From the NCBI GenBank assembly GCA_001564275.1, contig LKND01000002.1, forward strand, positions 23,456-87,455: a DNA stretch of 64,000 nucleotides. Direction: 5' to 3'. This DNA is from Natrialbaceae archaeon Tc-Br11_E2g14 (GTDB taxonomy: Archaea > Halobacteriota > Halobacteria > Halobacteriales > Natrialbaceae). How positions within the stretch are numbered: position 1 is the stretch's first letter; each line of letters begins with the position of its first letter. The notes under the pieces were generated by a model. That model had not been told where the DNA came from and did not search any database. It saw only the letters and a program-made list of their open reading frames with translations. A program made the translations under genes and the position numbers. Positions 28,672-38,472 of this stretch are shown here, in pieces.

Positions 28672-28792
28672 GGGTACACTCGTGGGTGTGGGGTGGAAGA
28701 CCGAGTACTTTTCCACCGCGGGCGGACAGACCGGGGTGATGGGCTCGAGACGTGCCGAAATTCCTAAGCCTTCGCCGTCGAACCCACCCACA

Positions 28793-28990
28793 ATGGACCT
28801 CCAGACGTTCCTCGTGGCGACGCTCACCGCCCACATCGGGTTTGCGATCTTCGTCACGGCGCACGCGAAACTCACCGGCAGAGAGCCGGGGAACTGGCCG
28901 CTTCTCACCCTCGTCTTCGGCCTGGCGGGGGTCGCTGGCTACTTTTTCTACGACAAAACGGATGCGGGGGCCGACGTGGCGGGCATGTAG
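28793..28990 (+). CDS. Small two-TM membrane protein
   Basis: MDLQTFLVATLTAHIGFAIFVTAHAKLTGREPGNWPLLTLVFGLAGVAGYFFYDKTDAGADVAGM. Confidence 0.75.
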   Translation: MDLQTFLVATLTAHIGFAIFVTAHAKLTGREPGNWPLLTLVFGLAGVAGYFFYDKTDAGADVAGM

Positions 28991-29088
28991 GGCTCGACCT
29001 CACGCCCAGTTCCCAACCGCTTTCTGTCGGCCGGTGTCTTCCTCGAGTGACTCCCGAACCCCGTCAACAGGTGCGTTCGGAGCGCAGT

Positions 29089-30582
29089 TCAGGCCAGAAA
29101 GACGTGTCGGGGCCGGTCGGCCAGCACGTCCCGCCCCCACTCGACGGTCTCCGAGAAGGCGTCGCTTCGGAAGAACGCCATGGCGTCCTCGCGGCTGTCC
29201 CAACGGCTGGCGATGAACATGTCGTTTTCGTCCTCACGGTTGGCCAGGAGGGCGGTTTTCCGGTGGCCGTCCATCTCGGCGAGCAGGTCGCCGACCTCGG
29301 CGAAGGTCTCGACGAAGTCTTCGCGGTGCTCGGGCTTGATGGTGTAGAACATGCCCATTGTCCCCCACGTCGTTGAATCGTCGCCTGGGTCGCTGTCTCC
29401 GGCCTGGCGCACGATCTCTGGAAGGTCGTTGAGGAAGCCGGCTGCCGTGGTGGCGGCGCGGTCGGTCTCCCAGAGGCTCACGACGGCGGCCTCCTCGTCG
29501 TCCGTGTTGGCGTAGACGGCCGTCTTGACGTGGCTGTCGTAGTGCTCGAAGTTCTTTCGCAGGCCCTCGACCTCCTCGAATAGCTCGTCGACGTCGGCAG
29601 CCGAGTAGAGGACGACCGCGTGGACGTCCTCGCCGTGGGGCTGGCCCGCGTAGACGTCGAGGTCCGCGAGTTCGTCGCGGATGCCGGCGTCGCTCGAGTC
29701 GTCGTGGCGGTCGCCGGATTCGTCGGGCTGGTCGCCGGCGTCGCTCGAGTGGGCATGTCCGTGTCCACCGCCATCGTGGCCCGCGGACACGTCCTGGGAC
29801 ACCGACTCGCCAGCGAAATAGGCCTCGAGGTTCTCGGGGGCGAACCGTCGACCGAATCGGAAGCGCCCGAACTCGCCAAAGCGGGAACTCGAGGGATCAA
29901 AGCGCATCTCGTAGAGCAGGTCCTTGATGTCAGCGGGGTCGTCGGCGAAGAGGGTGACGCCCCACTCGTGGTCGTCGAGGCCGACGCTACCGGAGATGAT
30001 CTGGGTGACCTTGCCCGCGTACTCCCGGCCGATGTCGCCGTGGGCGGCCATGTACGACTTGCGCTCGTCGAAGGGCAGGTCGTACCAGTTCCACTCGGGG
30101 TCGCGGCGCTTGTCCATCGGGTAGAAGTTCACGTACTCGGCGTCGGGAATCTCGGGTTTGAGACGGGATTCGATGTAGGTGGCGATGCCCGATTCCGCTT
30201 CCCCACCCTCCTCGAAGTACTCCTGAGACATGTATCCCGACACCTCGGTCACCGAGAGGTAGGAGTCGGTCTGCTCGGTGAACGCCGACAGTGGGGTCTG
30301 CTCAAACCGGCGCTCGAGGACCTCGAGGTCCGCGATGGTCGGGCGCAGGTGGACGATCATGAGGTCGGCCTCGTGGCCGACCATCGCGAACGTCGCGGAG
30401 TCGCCCGCCCCGCCGTCGATGATCGACAGCGATCGGGCGTCGGTGAAGTAGTCGACACCGGACTCGAGGGCGCGCTCGCGTCGGTACTCGGGGGCGTCTC
30501 GCCAGGCGTCCCAATCGATCGACCGGAAGTCGTGTAAGACGTACCAGCCCTCCTCGGTCTGTGGCGCTTGTCGTCGTTCCAT
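29089..30582 (-). CDS. Chlorite dismutase-like (HemQ/PitA) domain fused to antibiotic-biosynthesis-monooxygenase-like domain
   Basis: GWYVLHDFRSIDWDAWR...SGYMSQEY...YVNFYPMDKRRDPEWNWYDLPFDERKSYMAAHGDIGREYAGKVTQIISGSVGLDDHEWGVTLF; His-rich linker GHDGGGHGHAHSSDAGD; C-terminal ABM-like repeats; start reassigned to 30582. Confidence 0.9.
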   Translation of the reverse strand: MERRQAPQTEEGWYVLHDFRSIDWDAWRDAPEYRRERALESGVDYFTDARSLSIIDGGAGDSATFAMVGHEADLMIVHLRPTIADLEVLERRFEQTPLSAFTEQTDSYLSVTEVSGYMSQEYFEEGGEAESGIATYIESRLKPEIPDAEYVNFYPMDKRRDPEWNWYDLPFDERKSYMAAHGDIGREYAGKVTQIISGSVGLDDHEWGVTLFADDPADIKDLLYEMRFDPSSSRFGEFGRFRFGRRFAPENLEAYFAGESVSQDVSAGHDGGGHGHAHSSDAGDQPDESGDRHDDSSDAGIRDELADLDVYAGQPHGEDVHAVVLYSAADVDELFEEVEGLRKNFEHYDSHVKTAVYANTDDEEAAVVSLWETDRAATTAAGFLNDLPEIVRQAGDSDPGDDSTTWGTMGMFYTIKPEHREDFVETFAEVGDLLAEMDGHRKTALLANREDENDMFIASRWDSREDAMAFFRSDAFSETVEWGRDVLADRPRHVFLA

Positions 30583-30787
30583 ACGTAGGGCTTCGCCTCG
30601 AGCGCTGAATAACGAACGGTTTCGATTGCGGTCGGTGTCGGCCGGTGGGTTGGACCCGACGCGGCAGTGGGTCACTCGGGCACGCTCGGCGTCTATTCGC
30701 GGACGGCCATCGCAGTTCAAGGCCCGAAGCTTTGGAAATTGAAGTGTGTAACTTCGATTCCCGTTGTTTGCTGCTACCGATTTTGAA

Positions 30788-30883
30788 GTGGCATCGTAGC
30801 CACTGGAAGTCATTGCATACCCGATCACCAGACGGGTCGGCGATCAAGGGGTGACTCGTTTCGGTTGGTACTGTGGGGTCACT
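30788..30883 (+). repeat. F1 MITE-like element, degenerate copy C
   Basis: gtggcatcgtagccactggaagtcattgcatacccgatcaccagacgggtcggcgatcaaggggtgactcgtttcggttggtactgtggggtcac; ends match copy B, centre diverged. Confidence 0.7.
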
Positions 30884-31382
30884 GCAACTCGATCGAGCGG
30901 ATGAACGGCAGGTCACGAATCTCGGTAATAACCTCACCGGGGAGGTCCTCGTCGGTGACGAGGTGGAGCCGGGGGTCGTCGGTGAACTCCGGATCCTCGC
31001 TGATGGTCTGTCGGATCGTGATCCCGTGATCGGCCAGGACCCCCGTCACCGCCGCGACGATTCCCTCCTGTTCGGCGTCCGCCACCTCGACCGAGAGGAC
31101 GGTGAGGTCGAGGACCGGCGCGAGGTCCATCAGGCTCGGCACCTGGGAGATATTCTGGAAAATCCGGCGCAACTCGGGGTCCTCGAGGATGGCTGCCGTC
31201 GTCGAGTCGACCACCCGGCGGTCGATGTCGATCTCGCGAGCGATACCCGTGTTCGGAATCTCGATACCCCCGGAGACGACCCGCCCGTCGTCGTTGACCG
31301 AGAACCCGCGCTCGAGCAGGAGGCGAATGACCGCCTGCTGGCTGGGCGACCCCTCGAACTTCTCCATGATCTCGTCGAACAT
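30879..31382 (-). CDS. ACT-domain regulatory protein
   Basis: MFDEIMEKFEGSPSQQAVIRLLLERGFSVNDDGRVVSGGIEIPNTGIARE...TVLSVEVADAEQEGIVAAVTGVLADHGITIRQ. Confidence 0.85.
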   Translation of the reverse strand: MFDEIMEKFEGSPSQQAVIRLLLERGFSVNDDGRVVSGGIEIPNTGIAREIDIDRRVVDSTTAAILEDPELRRIFQNISQVPSLMDLAPVLDLTVLSVEVADAEQEGIVAAVTGVLADHGITIRQTISEDPEFTDDPRLHLVTDEDLPGEVITEIRDLPFIRSIELQ

Positions 31383-31550
31383 CGTCGATGCTGGCTCCGT
31401 GTACGGGGCCCGACGTATAATATGGGTGGTCTGTCGGCGACGCACTGGCCAGGCCTGAGCGCGACGCCGTCACGCTTCACTATCGTCGCTTCAGGGTCAT
31501 CGCTCACGCAGTGTGGGCACGCACCGGGAACACGGCAAAGGCACCCGACT

Positions 31551-31634
31551 CATACGGTTTAGTGTCACTGTTTACCGGTGAGTGCCGAACCCGGGCTGGC
31601 ACTCACCGGGAAGAGACGACACTAATCCGTATCA
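31551..31634 (+). repeat. F2 hairpin repeat, copy 3
   Basis: catacggtttagtgtcactgttta CCGGTGAGTGCC gaacccgggct GGCACTCACCGG gaagagacgacactaatccgtatca. Confidence 0.92.
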
Positions 31635-32003
31635 GGGGTTGAGCACGCCACCGACTGCCCCGGCGATGGCGCTCTCGAGTGCCAGCACGAAGGCGATGAC
31701 GACGGCTCCAAGGAAGATACCCGCACCCACGAGCGTCGAGACGGCCCCACCGGCGGGGCCGAGGGTCCAGCCGGCGACGCCGATCACGAGCGCCAGCAAC
31801 ACGCCGGCGATGATGCCCCCGAGCGCACCGGCGAGAAGGCCGTGCCAGGTTCCCGAGAGGAGGCCGCCACCGGCGAGATAGCCGGCCAGGAAGCCACCGA
31901 CGAGCCCCGCGGTCAGCTGTCCGAAGGGCGGGATCACGACACCCACGACACTGATGACGATCATGACGAGAAACCCGATGCCGACGGCACGCCAGTCTGT
32001 CAT
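31632..32003 (-). CDS. DUF5518-like 4-TM membrane protein
   Basis: MTDWRAVGIGFLVMIVISVVGVVIPPFGQLTAGLVGGFLAGYLAGGG...; glycine-rich TM helices. Confidence 0.85.
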   Translation of the reverse strand: MTDWRAVGIGFLVMIVISVVGVVIPPFGQLTAGLVGGFLAGYLAGGGLLSGTWHGLLAGALGGIIAGVLLALVIGVAGWTLGPAGGAVSTLVGAGIFLGAVVIAFVLALESAIAGAVGGVLNP

Positions 32004-32083
32004 GGTCGACCAGAGACTCCAGACGCTGAAATAGTCATCGCGTATCGAACGACCTTTTACCGCCGGGCCGTGTAGTACAGGCT

Positions 32084-33052
32084 ATGATTTTCGAAGACCT
32101 TCCGACGACGCCCACGTCGGAAGAGCTGATCGACAAGGCGTTCTCGCGGGCGTCACGAACCGGACGGGCGAAACGGGGCCTCGAGGCCCAACAGTCGATG
32201 TTACAGGTCGCCGCCAACATCATTTCGGACAACCTCGAGAACGTGGTGACGTCGTGGCCGGACTTCGAGTACGACGTCGACCCATTCTACGTCGAACTCG
32301 CCGACGCGATCGTGGATGTCGACCGCCTCCGACAGAGCCTCTCAGAGGTAACGTGGGCCAGCCGGAAGGCTCGTGAGATCCACCAGGAGTACCAGCCGAA
32401 ACTGCGCAAGACGGACGTCGACACCGCTCGGAAACACCGCAAGCAGGCCTTCGCCCGGCTGGCCGACATCGTCGAGCAGGTCGCGGACGAGCTCCTGTAT
32501 CTGAACGAGTCGCGAAACGACCTCCGTGACCTCCCCGACATCGATCCCGACGAGCCGACGATCGTGGTCGCGGGCTACCCGAACGTGGGCAAGTCCTCGT
32601 TCGTCAACGCGGTCACGAACGCCCGTGGGGAGACCGCCTCGTACCCGTTCACGACCAGAGGGATCGGCCTCGGACACTTCCACGCCGGTCACATCCGCCA
32701 TCAGATCGTCGACACCCCTGGGCTGCTCGACCGGCCACCACAGGATCGAAACGAGATCGAATCACAGGCCGTCAGCGCCCTCGAGCATCTCGCCGACTGC
32801 GTCCTGGTATTCGTCGACGCCAGCGAGTCCTGTGGCTACCCCCTGGCCGATCAACTCGAGTTGCGCGATGCCATCGCGGCCCGGTTCGCGGAGGTGCCCG
32901 TCTTCACGGTCTGCACCAAGGCCGACCGCTCGCGAGACGTCGAGGCCGATTACTACATGAGCGTCGAGACGGGTGCGAACGTAAAGCAGGTGCTCGACGT
33001 CGCCGTCGAGGCGATCGATTTTGAGCCCGCGTTGCCCTCGAGAGATCGATGA
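32084..33052 (+). CDS. NOG1-family GTPase
   Basis: GYPNVGKSSFVNAVTNA; TTRGIGLGHF; DTPGLLDRP; CTKADRS. Confidence 0.92.
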   Translation: MIFEDLPTTPTSEELIDKAFSRASRTGRAKRGLEAQQSMLQVAANIISDNLENVVTSWPDFEYDVDPFYVELADAIVDVDRLRQSLSEVTWASRKAREIHQEYQPKLRKTDVDTARKHRKQAFARLADIVEQVADELLYLNESRNDLRDLPDIDPDEPTIVVAGYPNVGKSSFVNAVTNARGETASYPFTTRGIGLGHFHAGHIRHQIVDTPGLLDRPPQDRNEIESQAVSALEHLADCVLVFVDASESCGYPLADQLELRDAIAARFAEVPVFTVCTKADRSRDVEADYYMSVETGANVKQVLDVAVEAIDFEPALPSRDR

Positions 33053-33182
33053 CCGATTCCGAACGCCTGCGGCGACGTGGAGGCCACCACGGCTCAGCGA
33101 AGCCCGCGGGAGACTCCGCGACGCCGCCGATATCGGCCGGAAGTGACAAGACTTAATGGCTGCATGCGATTAGAATGTGCCA

Positions 33183-33713
33183 ATGGCTTTTGAGGACCTG
33201 CTCGAGGATCCGGTCATCCAGAAGTACTTACACGAGCTCGTCGGTCCCAAGGGGATGCCCGTCGCGGCGGCACCGCCCGACGGAGAGGTCACTGACGAGG
33301 AACTCGCCGAGGAACTGGATCTCGAGTTGAACGACGTGCGCCGGGCGCTGTTCATCCTCTACGAGAACGACCTGGCGACGTACCGCCGGCTGCGCGACGA
33401 GGACTCGGGTTGGCTCACCTACCTCTGGACGTTCGAGTACGACAACATCCCGGAGAATCTCGAGGAGGAGATGTACCGTCTCTACGACGCCCTCGAGGAT
33501 CGCCGCTCGTACGAACAGGATCACGAGTTCTACCTCTGTGAGATCTGTTCGATCCGGTTCGAGTTCGGGGAGGCGATGGACTTCGGCTTCGAGTGTCCGG
33601 AGTGTGGCTCGCCACTGGAGTCGATGGACAACGCTCGGCTCGTCAGATCGATGGACGACCGACTCGACGCGCTCGAGGACGAACTCAACCTCGACGTGAG
33701 TGCGGATCTCTGA
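33183..33713 (+). CDS. tfe: Transcription factor E (TFIIE-alpha homolog)
   Basis: wHTH N-terminus and C-terminal zinc ribbon LCEICSIRFEFGEAMDFGFECPECGSPLESMDN. Confidence 0.95.
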   Translation: MAFEDLLEDPVIQKYLHELVGPKGMPVAAAPPDGEVTDEELAEELDLELNDVRRALFILYENDLATYRRLRDEDSGWLTYLWTFEYDNIPENLEEEMYRLYDALEDRRSYEQDHEFYLCEICSIRFEFGEAMDFGFECPECGSPLESMDNARLVRSMDDRLDALEDELNLDVSADL

Positions 33714-34399
33714 TGGTCGTCATCGCCACGAAGATCTACGTCGAGGGGGACGCTCGCGAGCGGGCACTCGATTCCCTTCGCTCGCTGGTCGACAACGATA
33801 TCGGGGGCCTGGAGGTCGCGTTCGATCTCGGGATCAGACACGACGACTTCCCCTCCGTCACGATCGATGGCGAGGACGCCGTCGTCGCCCGCAACGTCCT
33901 TCGCGAGACGTGGGGCGAGATCGTCCCCGACCTCGAGGCCGGCGAGACCTACGTCGGCACCCTCGAGTCCTGGGACGAGGACGGCTTCGTCCTCGACGCC
34001 GGGACTGGAGACGGCGTTCGAATCCCGGCGGGGGAGCTCGGACTGGGACAGGGGACCCCCGCCCAGATCCGCGAGCGCTTCGGGCTGGTCCAGCATCTGC
34101 CCATGCAATTCGTCTACCAGGGCGACGACGGCGAGAGCCAGTCGCGGCTGGCCGACGCCGAGCGCGATCGTCTGTTCGAGTGGACCCGCGGTGACGGGCG
34201 GCTGAACGTCAACTGCGCCACGCGAGCGGAGGTCCGGGCGACACTGAATCGGGCCGGCCACGCCCAGGATTACGTCACCGTCGAACGATTGGGGCTGCTC
34301 GAGCAGAGCGTCATCTGCACCGAGGACACCGATCCACCGGGCCTACTCTCGAGCGTCGGCTCGTACCTGCCCGCGGAGTTGCGATGTGTGGTTCCTTAA
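33713..34399 (+). CDS. DUF2110 family protein
   Basis: ATG at 33713 next to the tfe stop; MVVIATKIYVEGDARERALDSLRSLV... Confidence 0.85.
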   Translation: MVVIATKIYVEGDARERALDSLRSLVDNDIGGLEVAFDLGIRHDDFPSVTIDGEDAVVARNVLRETWGEIVPDLEAGETYVGTLESWDEDGFVLDAGTGDGVRIPAGELGLGQGTPAQIRERFGLVQHLPMQFVYQGDDGESQSRLADAERDRLFEWTRGDGRLNVNCATRAEVRATLNRAGHAQDYVTVERLGLLEQSVICTEDTDPPGLLSSVGSYLPAELRCVVP

Positions 34400-34460
34400 A
34401 ACTGGCTGACACTTGCTGCTGTTGCTCTTCGAGGGGGGTGGCAGTCGCCGCCCGTCAGGG

Positions 34461-34554
34461 GCTCGGTGCTAGTTCATCGCTGCCCTCGTGGGCCCCACGT
34501 TGGTGTATCGCCGACTCTGAGGGACTCGATACTGGTTCATCGCCGACCGTGAGG
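34461..34554 (+). repeat. Degenerate tandem repeat (3 partial units)
   Basis: gctcggtgctagttcatcgctgccctcgtggg / gttggtgtatcgccgactctgagg / gactcgatactggttcatcgccgaccgtgagg. Confidence 0.45.
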
Positions 34555-34585
34555 CTGATACCGCTCCCCCCACAACGTCTCGGCA

Positions 34586-35368
34586 GTGACCGTCAACCGC
34601 CGTCTGGTCCTCGCGACCGTTGTCGTCTCCCTCCTCGTTTTGACCGCCGGGTGTGCGATGATCTTCGGCGGCATCGACGACGAAACCCTGGACGAAGACC
34701 AGGAGTACGATGATCTCAAGGAGTTCGACTCGAACGTCACCATCGAAATCGAGGACGGTTCGATCATCAGCGGAAGTGAGTACCGCGCGGTGTACGATCT
34801 GAACGGCACCGAGGAACTCACGCTGTACCGGTCGACGTTCTACACAGAGGTCGCCCTCGACATCCGGGCCGTTCGCTACTGGTATCCGAACGGGACCGAA
34901 CTCACCGGCTCGGAGATCCACGTCGACCAGGGCCGCTCGAGCACGGAGGTGCGGGTCCCCGACGGGAACGGGACCCTCGCCTGGACCGGTGACGGTGATC
35001 GTCGCTCCTTCAGCATCGAACCGTTCGTCCATGGCTCCTACACCGTGATCCTGCCCGAGGGCCAACGCACGACGAACTTCCTGTTTGGCTCGGCGAATCC
35101 CAGTGGGTACGACCGCGAGGTGATCGATGACCGCGAGCACCTGACCTGGGATCACGTGGATAGCACCGTCGGGCTCCAGTTCTATTCGGCTCGCAACATC
35201 CCGATTTTCGTCGGGGCCGTGTTCGTGGTGGTCACCTTGGGCGGCGTCGGCATTCTCTACTATCGCCGTCAGGTCAAACAGCTCGAGGCCCAGCGTGAGG
35301 AGATGGGGCTCGACGTAGAGATCGAGGACGATGACGACGATCGGAAGGGGCCACCCCCAGGGATGTGA
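34586..35368 (+). CDS. Membrane-anchored lipoprotein (DUF5803-like)
   Basis: GTG start; TVNRRLVLATVVVSLLVLTAGCAMIFGG lipobox; C-terminal TM and charged tail. Confidence 0.82.
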   Translation: MTVNRRLVLATVVVSLLVLTAGCAMIFGGIDDETLDEDQEYDDLKEFDSNVTIEIEDGSIISGSEYRAVYDLNGTEELTLYRSTFYTEVALDIRAVRYWYPNGTELTGSEIHVDQGRSSTEVRVPDGNGTLAWTGDGDRRSFSIEPFVHGSYTVILPEGQRTTNFLFGSANPSGYDREVIDDREHLTWDHVDSTVGLQFYSARNIPIFVGAVFVVVTLGGVGILYYRRQVKQLEAQREEMGLDVEIEDDDDDRKGPPPGM

Positions 35369-35455
35369 CCGGCTGTCTCGTCGTCTACCGTGTCGGGCCC
35401 TGACCGACGACGGGAATCAGCAACCCTTAGCACCCGCGACCGAGAGTGCTCGCAC

Positions 35456-36748
35456 ATGAACGATTCCGAGCGCGATGACGAGGACGACGGGAGGGGCGAA
35501 CTCGACGTCGAGGCACTCCTCGAGGCGCTGCGTGCGGGCGAACTCCGGTTGCACGAACTCGAGGACCACGCCGATGCGGACGTCGCGACGGCCGCCCGGC
35601 GACGCTGGCTCGAGGGCGAGACGGCGGCCAGCCTCGGGACAGTCGGTGAGTACGCCTTCCCCGCAGCACGTGCCGAGCCCAACATCGAGAACATGATCGG
35701 GGCCGCCCAGGTGCCGATGGGTGTCGTTGGGCCAGTGACGGTCGACGGCGGGGCTGCCTCGGGTGCCTACCACTTGCCACTGGCGACGACCGAAGGGGCG
35801 CTGCTCGCGTCGGTGAACCGCGGGCTCTCGGTGATCGAGGCCGCTGGCGGGGCGGCGGCACGGGTGACGAAAAACGGCATGACCCGCGCCCCCGTATTTC
35901 GGGTCGAGGGCGTCGTCGAGGCAGCCGAGACCGTCGAGTGGGTCGGCGAGCACCTCGAGGAACTGCGGGCGGCTGCGGAGGCGACGACGAGCCACGGGGC
36001 GTTACTCGATGTGGAGCCGTACGTCGTCGGTGACTCGGTCTACCTCCGGTTCGCCTACGACACCAAGGACGCTATGGGGATGAACATGGCGACGATCGCC
36101 ACGGAGGCGGCGTGTGCAGTCGTCGAGGAACAGACACCTGCGTCGCTGGTTGCGCTCTCGGGGAATCTCTGTTCGGATAAGAAGCCGGCGGCGATCAACG
36201 CCGTCGAGGGGCGGGGACGATCGGTAACTGCTGACGTGGTGATTCCGGGCGAAATCGTCGAGGAGCGCCTGCACACCACGGCCGAGGCTATCGCCGAGGC
36301 CAACACGCGAAAGAACCTCATCGGCAGCGCGAAGGCCGGTAGCCTCGGATTCAACGCCCACGCGGCGAACGTCGTGGGAGCGGCATTCCTCGCGACGGGT
36401 CAAGACGAGGCTCAGGTCGTCGAGGGGGCGAACGCGATCACGACCATGGACGTGCGGCCGCGAGATGGTGACGATGGGACAGCCGATCCGGACAAGTCCG
36501 GTGACCTCTACGCAAGCGTCTCGCTGGCCTCACTCGAGGTCGGGACCGTCGGCGGCGGCACGAAACTCCCGACCCAGGCGGAGGCCCTCGAGGTGCTCGG
36601 CCTGCGCGGCGGTGGCGATCCGCCGGGCTCGAACGCCGATGCGCTCGCGGAGGTCATTGCGGTCGGTGCGCTGGCAGGCGAACTCTCCCTGCTTGCGGCC
36701 CTCGCCTCGCGACACCTCGCGAGTGCCCACGCGGATCTCGGGCGTTGA
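35456..36748 (+). CDS. hmgA: Hydroxymethylglutaryl-CoA reductase
   Basis: ENMIGAAQVPMGVVGPV; DAMGMNMATIATEA; GTVGGGTKLPTQ; LAGELSLLAALAS. Confidence 0.96.
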   Translation: MNDSERDDEDDGRGELDVEALLEALRAGELRLHELEDHADADVATAARRRWLEGETAASLGTVGEYAFPAARAEPNIENMIGAAQVPMGVVGPVTVDGGAASGAYHLPLATTEGALLASVNRGLSVIEAAGGAAARVTKNGMTRAPVFRVEGVVEAAETVEWVGEHLEELRAAAEATTSHGALLDVEPYVVGDSVYLRFAYDTKDAMGMNMATIATEAACAVVEEQTPASLVALSGNLCSDKKPAAINAVEGRGRSVTADVVIPGEIVEERLHTTAEAIAEANTRKNLIGSAKAGSLGFNAHAANVVGAAFLATGQDEAQVVEGANAITTMDVRPRDGDDGTADPDKSGDLYASVSLASLEVGTVGGGTKLPTQAEALEVLGLRGGGDPPGSNADALAEVIAVGALAGELSLLAALASRHLASAHADLGR

Positions 36749-36823
36749 GGATTCCGGCGCATTCGCTCGTCACGTGATTCTCTCGTCGGTCGAAACGCCA
36801 CCAAAGCGATGCCCTCGGGGCGT

Positions 36824-37219
36824 TCACTCCAGACTGATGTCCGAGGAGCGTTCAGCCGGTTCGAAGACGACCTCGAGCACCCCATTGTTGTACGTTGCCG
36901 AGGCGGTGTGTTCGTTCACGCGTCGAGGGAGGGAGACGCGCTCGTCGTACTCGCGGTGGTCGCTGCGAGCGGAGATGGTGAGGGTCTTGCCGTCACACTC
37001 GAGTTCGATGTTCTCCTTCTCGACGCCCGGCAGATCCGCGATGACGCGAACGTCGTCGCCGGTGTCCTGAATATCGACGTGTGTGTCTGCACCAAACCCG
37101 TTGTCGACGTTGCCCGGTGACCCGACGTTGAGGTCGCTTCCGCTCATCATCTCGTTCATCATCCGCTCGATCTCGCGGAAAAGATCGTCGAAGGGTTCGT
37201 CGCGGTCGTCTCTGGGCAT
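36824..37219 (-). CDS. Hsp20/alpha-crystallin family protein
   Basis: VRVIADLPGVEKENIELECDGKTLTISARSDHREYDERVSLPRRVNEHTASATYNNGVLEVVF. Confidence 0.9.
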   Translation of the reverse strand: MPRDDRDEPFDDLFREIERMMNEMMSGSDLNVGSPGNVDNGFGADTHVDIQDTGDDVRVIADLPGVEKENIELECDGKTLTISARSDHREYDERVSLPRRVNEHTASATYNNGVLEVVFEPAERSSDISLE

Positions 37220-37347
37220 GCCGGAGGGTAGGGATGGCACCGGCAAAAAGGTGTTCCCCGTCTCGTGGCGGTGAGAGCGACGCTCGAGGGACGAGGTTCG
37301 CGTCGGAGATCGGGCGTCGTCGGTTCAGGTCCGTGGTGAGGGGCGGA

Positions 37348-38415
37348 TCAGTCCGCCGCTGGCTCCTCGAGCCGTCGGATCGCTCGATCGTCGAGGTGGC
37401 CAAAGCCGATGCCGAGGGTCTCGTTGGTGAGTGACCGGCTTTCGGGCCCCGAGAGGTGTCCGGAGATCGCTCGCAGGGCGTCGACGTTCTCGGGGACGAC
37501 GTCCGCCTCCTGGTGGATCGCCTGCATGCAGTAGAGATCGTTGCCCTCGAGCGTGATGGACTCGGCCCAGATGCAGTTCTCCCAGATATCGCCGCGTGGT
37601 CGACCGGCGTCGAGTGCGAGGTCCTTGAGCGTGCCAGCGCCGTCGATTCGGGCGTGCTCGGGGACCATCACGGTGCGATCCTGCGCGGCGAGTAAGTCAC
37701 GGACATCGCGGTCGTCGTCGGGCGGATTCTCGAGGGTGACGTTGATCGTGTGGACGTGCATCATCGTGGTCGGGACCTTCAGGCCGATGGTGTCGATTGC
37801 GAGGTCGGGGAAGATGGTCTGGACGTCTGGGCCGTGGTGGGACGGAATCGACACGGGATCGGGGACGGCGTCGTTGATCGGGCCGCGACCGGTTTGACTG
37901 GGGTCGCCACCGCGTCGGATCAGGGTCGCGCGCACTTTCTCGATGCCGTAGGCCGCCTCGAGGGGAGCGACGAGGCGGGAGAGCCCGGTCGTGTTACAGG
38001 AGACGACGCGGACGTAGTCGGCGTCGGTGGCCTCGTCATAGTTGACGCGGGCGTTGAAACTGACCTCGGCGACGGTGGCATCCTCGCCGCCCTGAAAGAT
38101 CGTGGGGGTCTCGTGGCGTTCGTACAGTGGACGGTTCTCGGCACCCACGCCGGAGGGAGTGGCGTCGACGATGACGTCGCTGTCGGCGACGAGGTCGTCG
38201 ACCGTGCCGGCGACCTCGAGGCCCATCTCGTGGAACGCGTCGGTACGCGAGCCGTCGACGGCGTAGAGTGAATAGTCAGCCTCGGCCGCGCCGATCGCGA
38301 CGTAGTCTGGGCTGACCTTGGCGACGCCGCTGACGGTCATGTCCGGCTGTGCCCGGACGGCGTCGGCGACGCGTTTTCCGATGGTTCCGTACCCGTTGAT
38401 TCCGACCCGAAGCAT
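37348..38415 (-). CDS. Type II (archaeal) glyceraldehyde-3-phosphate dehydrogenase
   Basis: [53 protein letters not shown]. Confidence 0.94.
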   Translation of the reverse strand: MLRVGINGYGTIGKRVADAVRAQPDMTVSGVAKVSPDYVAIGAAEADYSLYAVDGSRTDAFHEMGLEVAGTVDDLVADSDVIVDATPSGVGAENRPLYERHETPTIFQGGEDATVAEVSFNARVNYDEATDADYVRVVSCNTTGLSRLVAPLEAAYGIEKVRATLIRRGGDPSQTGRGPINDAVPDPVSIPSHHGPDVQTIFPDLAIDTIGLKVPTTMMHVHTINVTLENPPDDDRDVRDLLAAQDRTVMVPEHARIDGAGTLKDLALDAGRPRGDIWENCIWAESITLEGNDLYCMQAIHQEADVVPENVDALRAISGHLSGPESRSLTNETLGIGFGHLDDRAIRRLEEPAAD

Positions 38416-38472
38416 ACAGGTTCCCCTCCCGCACCGACGGGCATAATAGTTCCGGATAAGTTGATAGATGTT

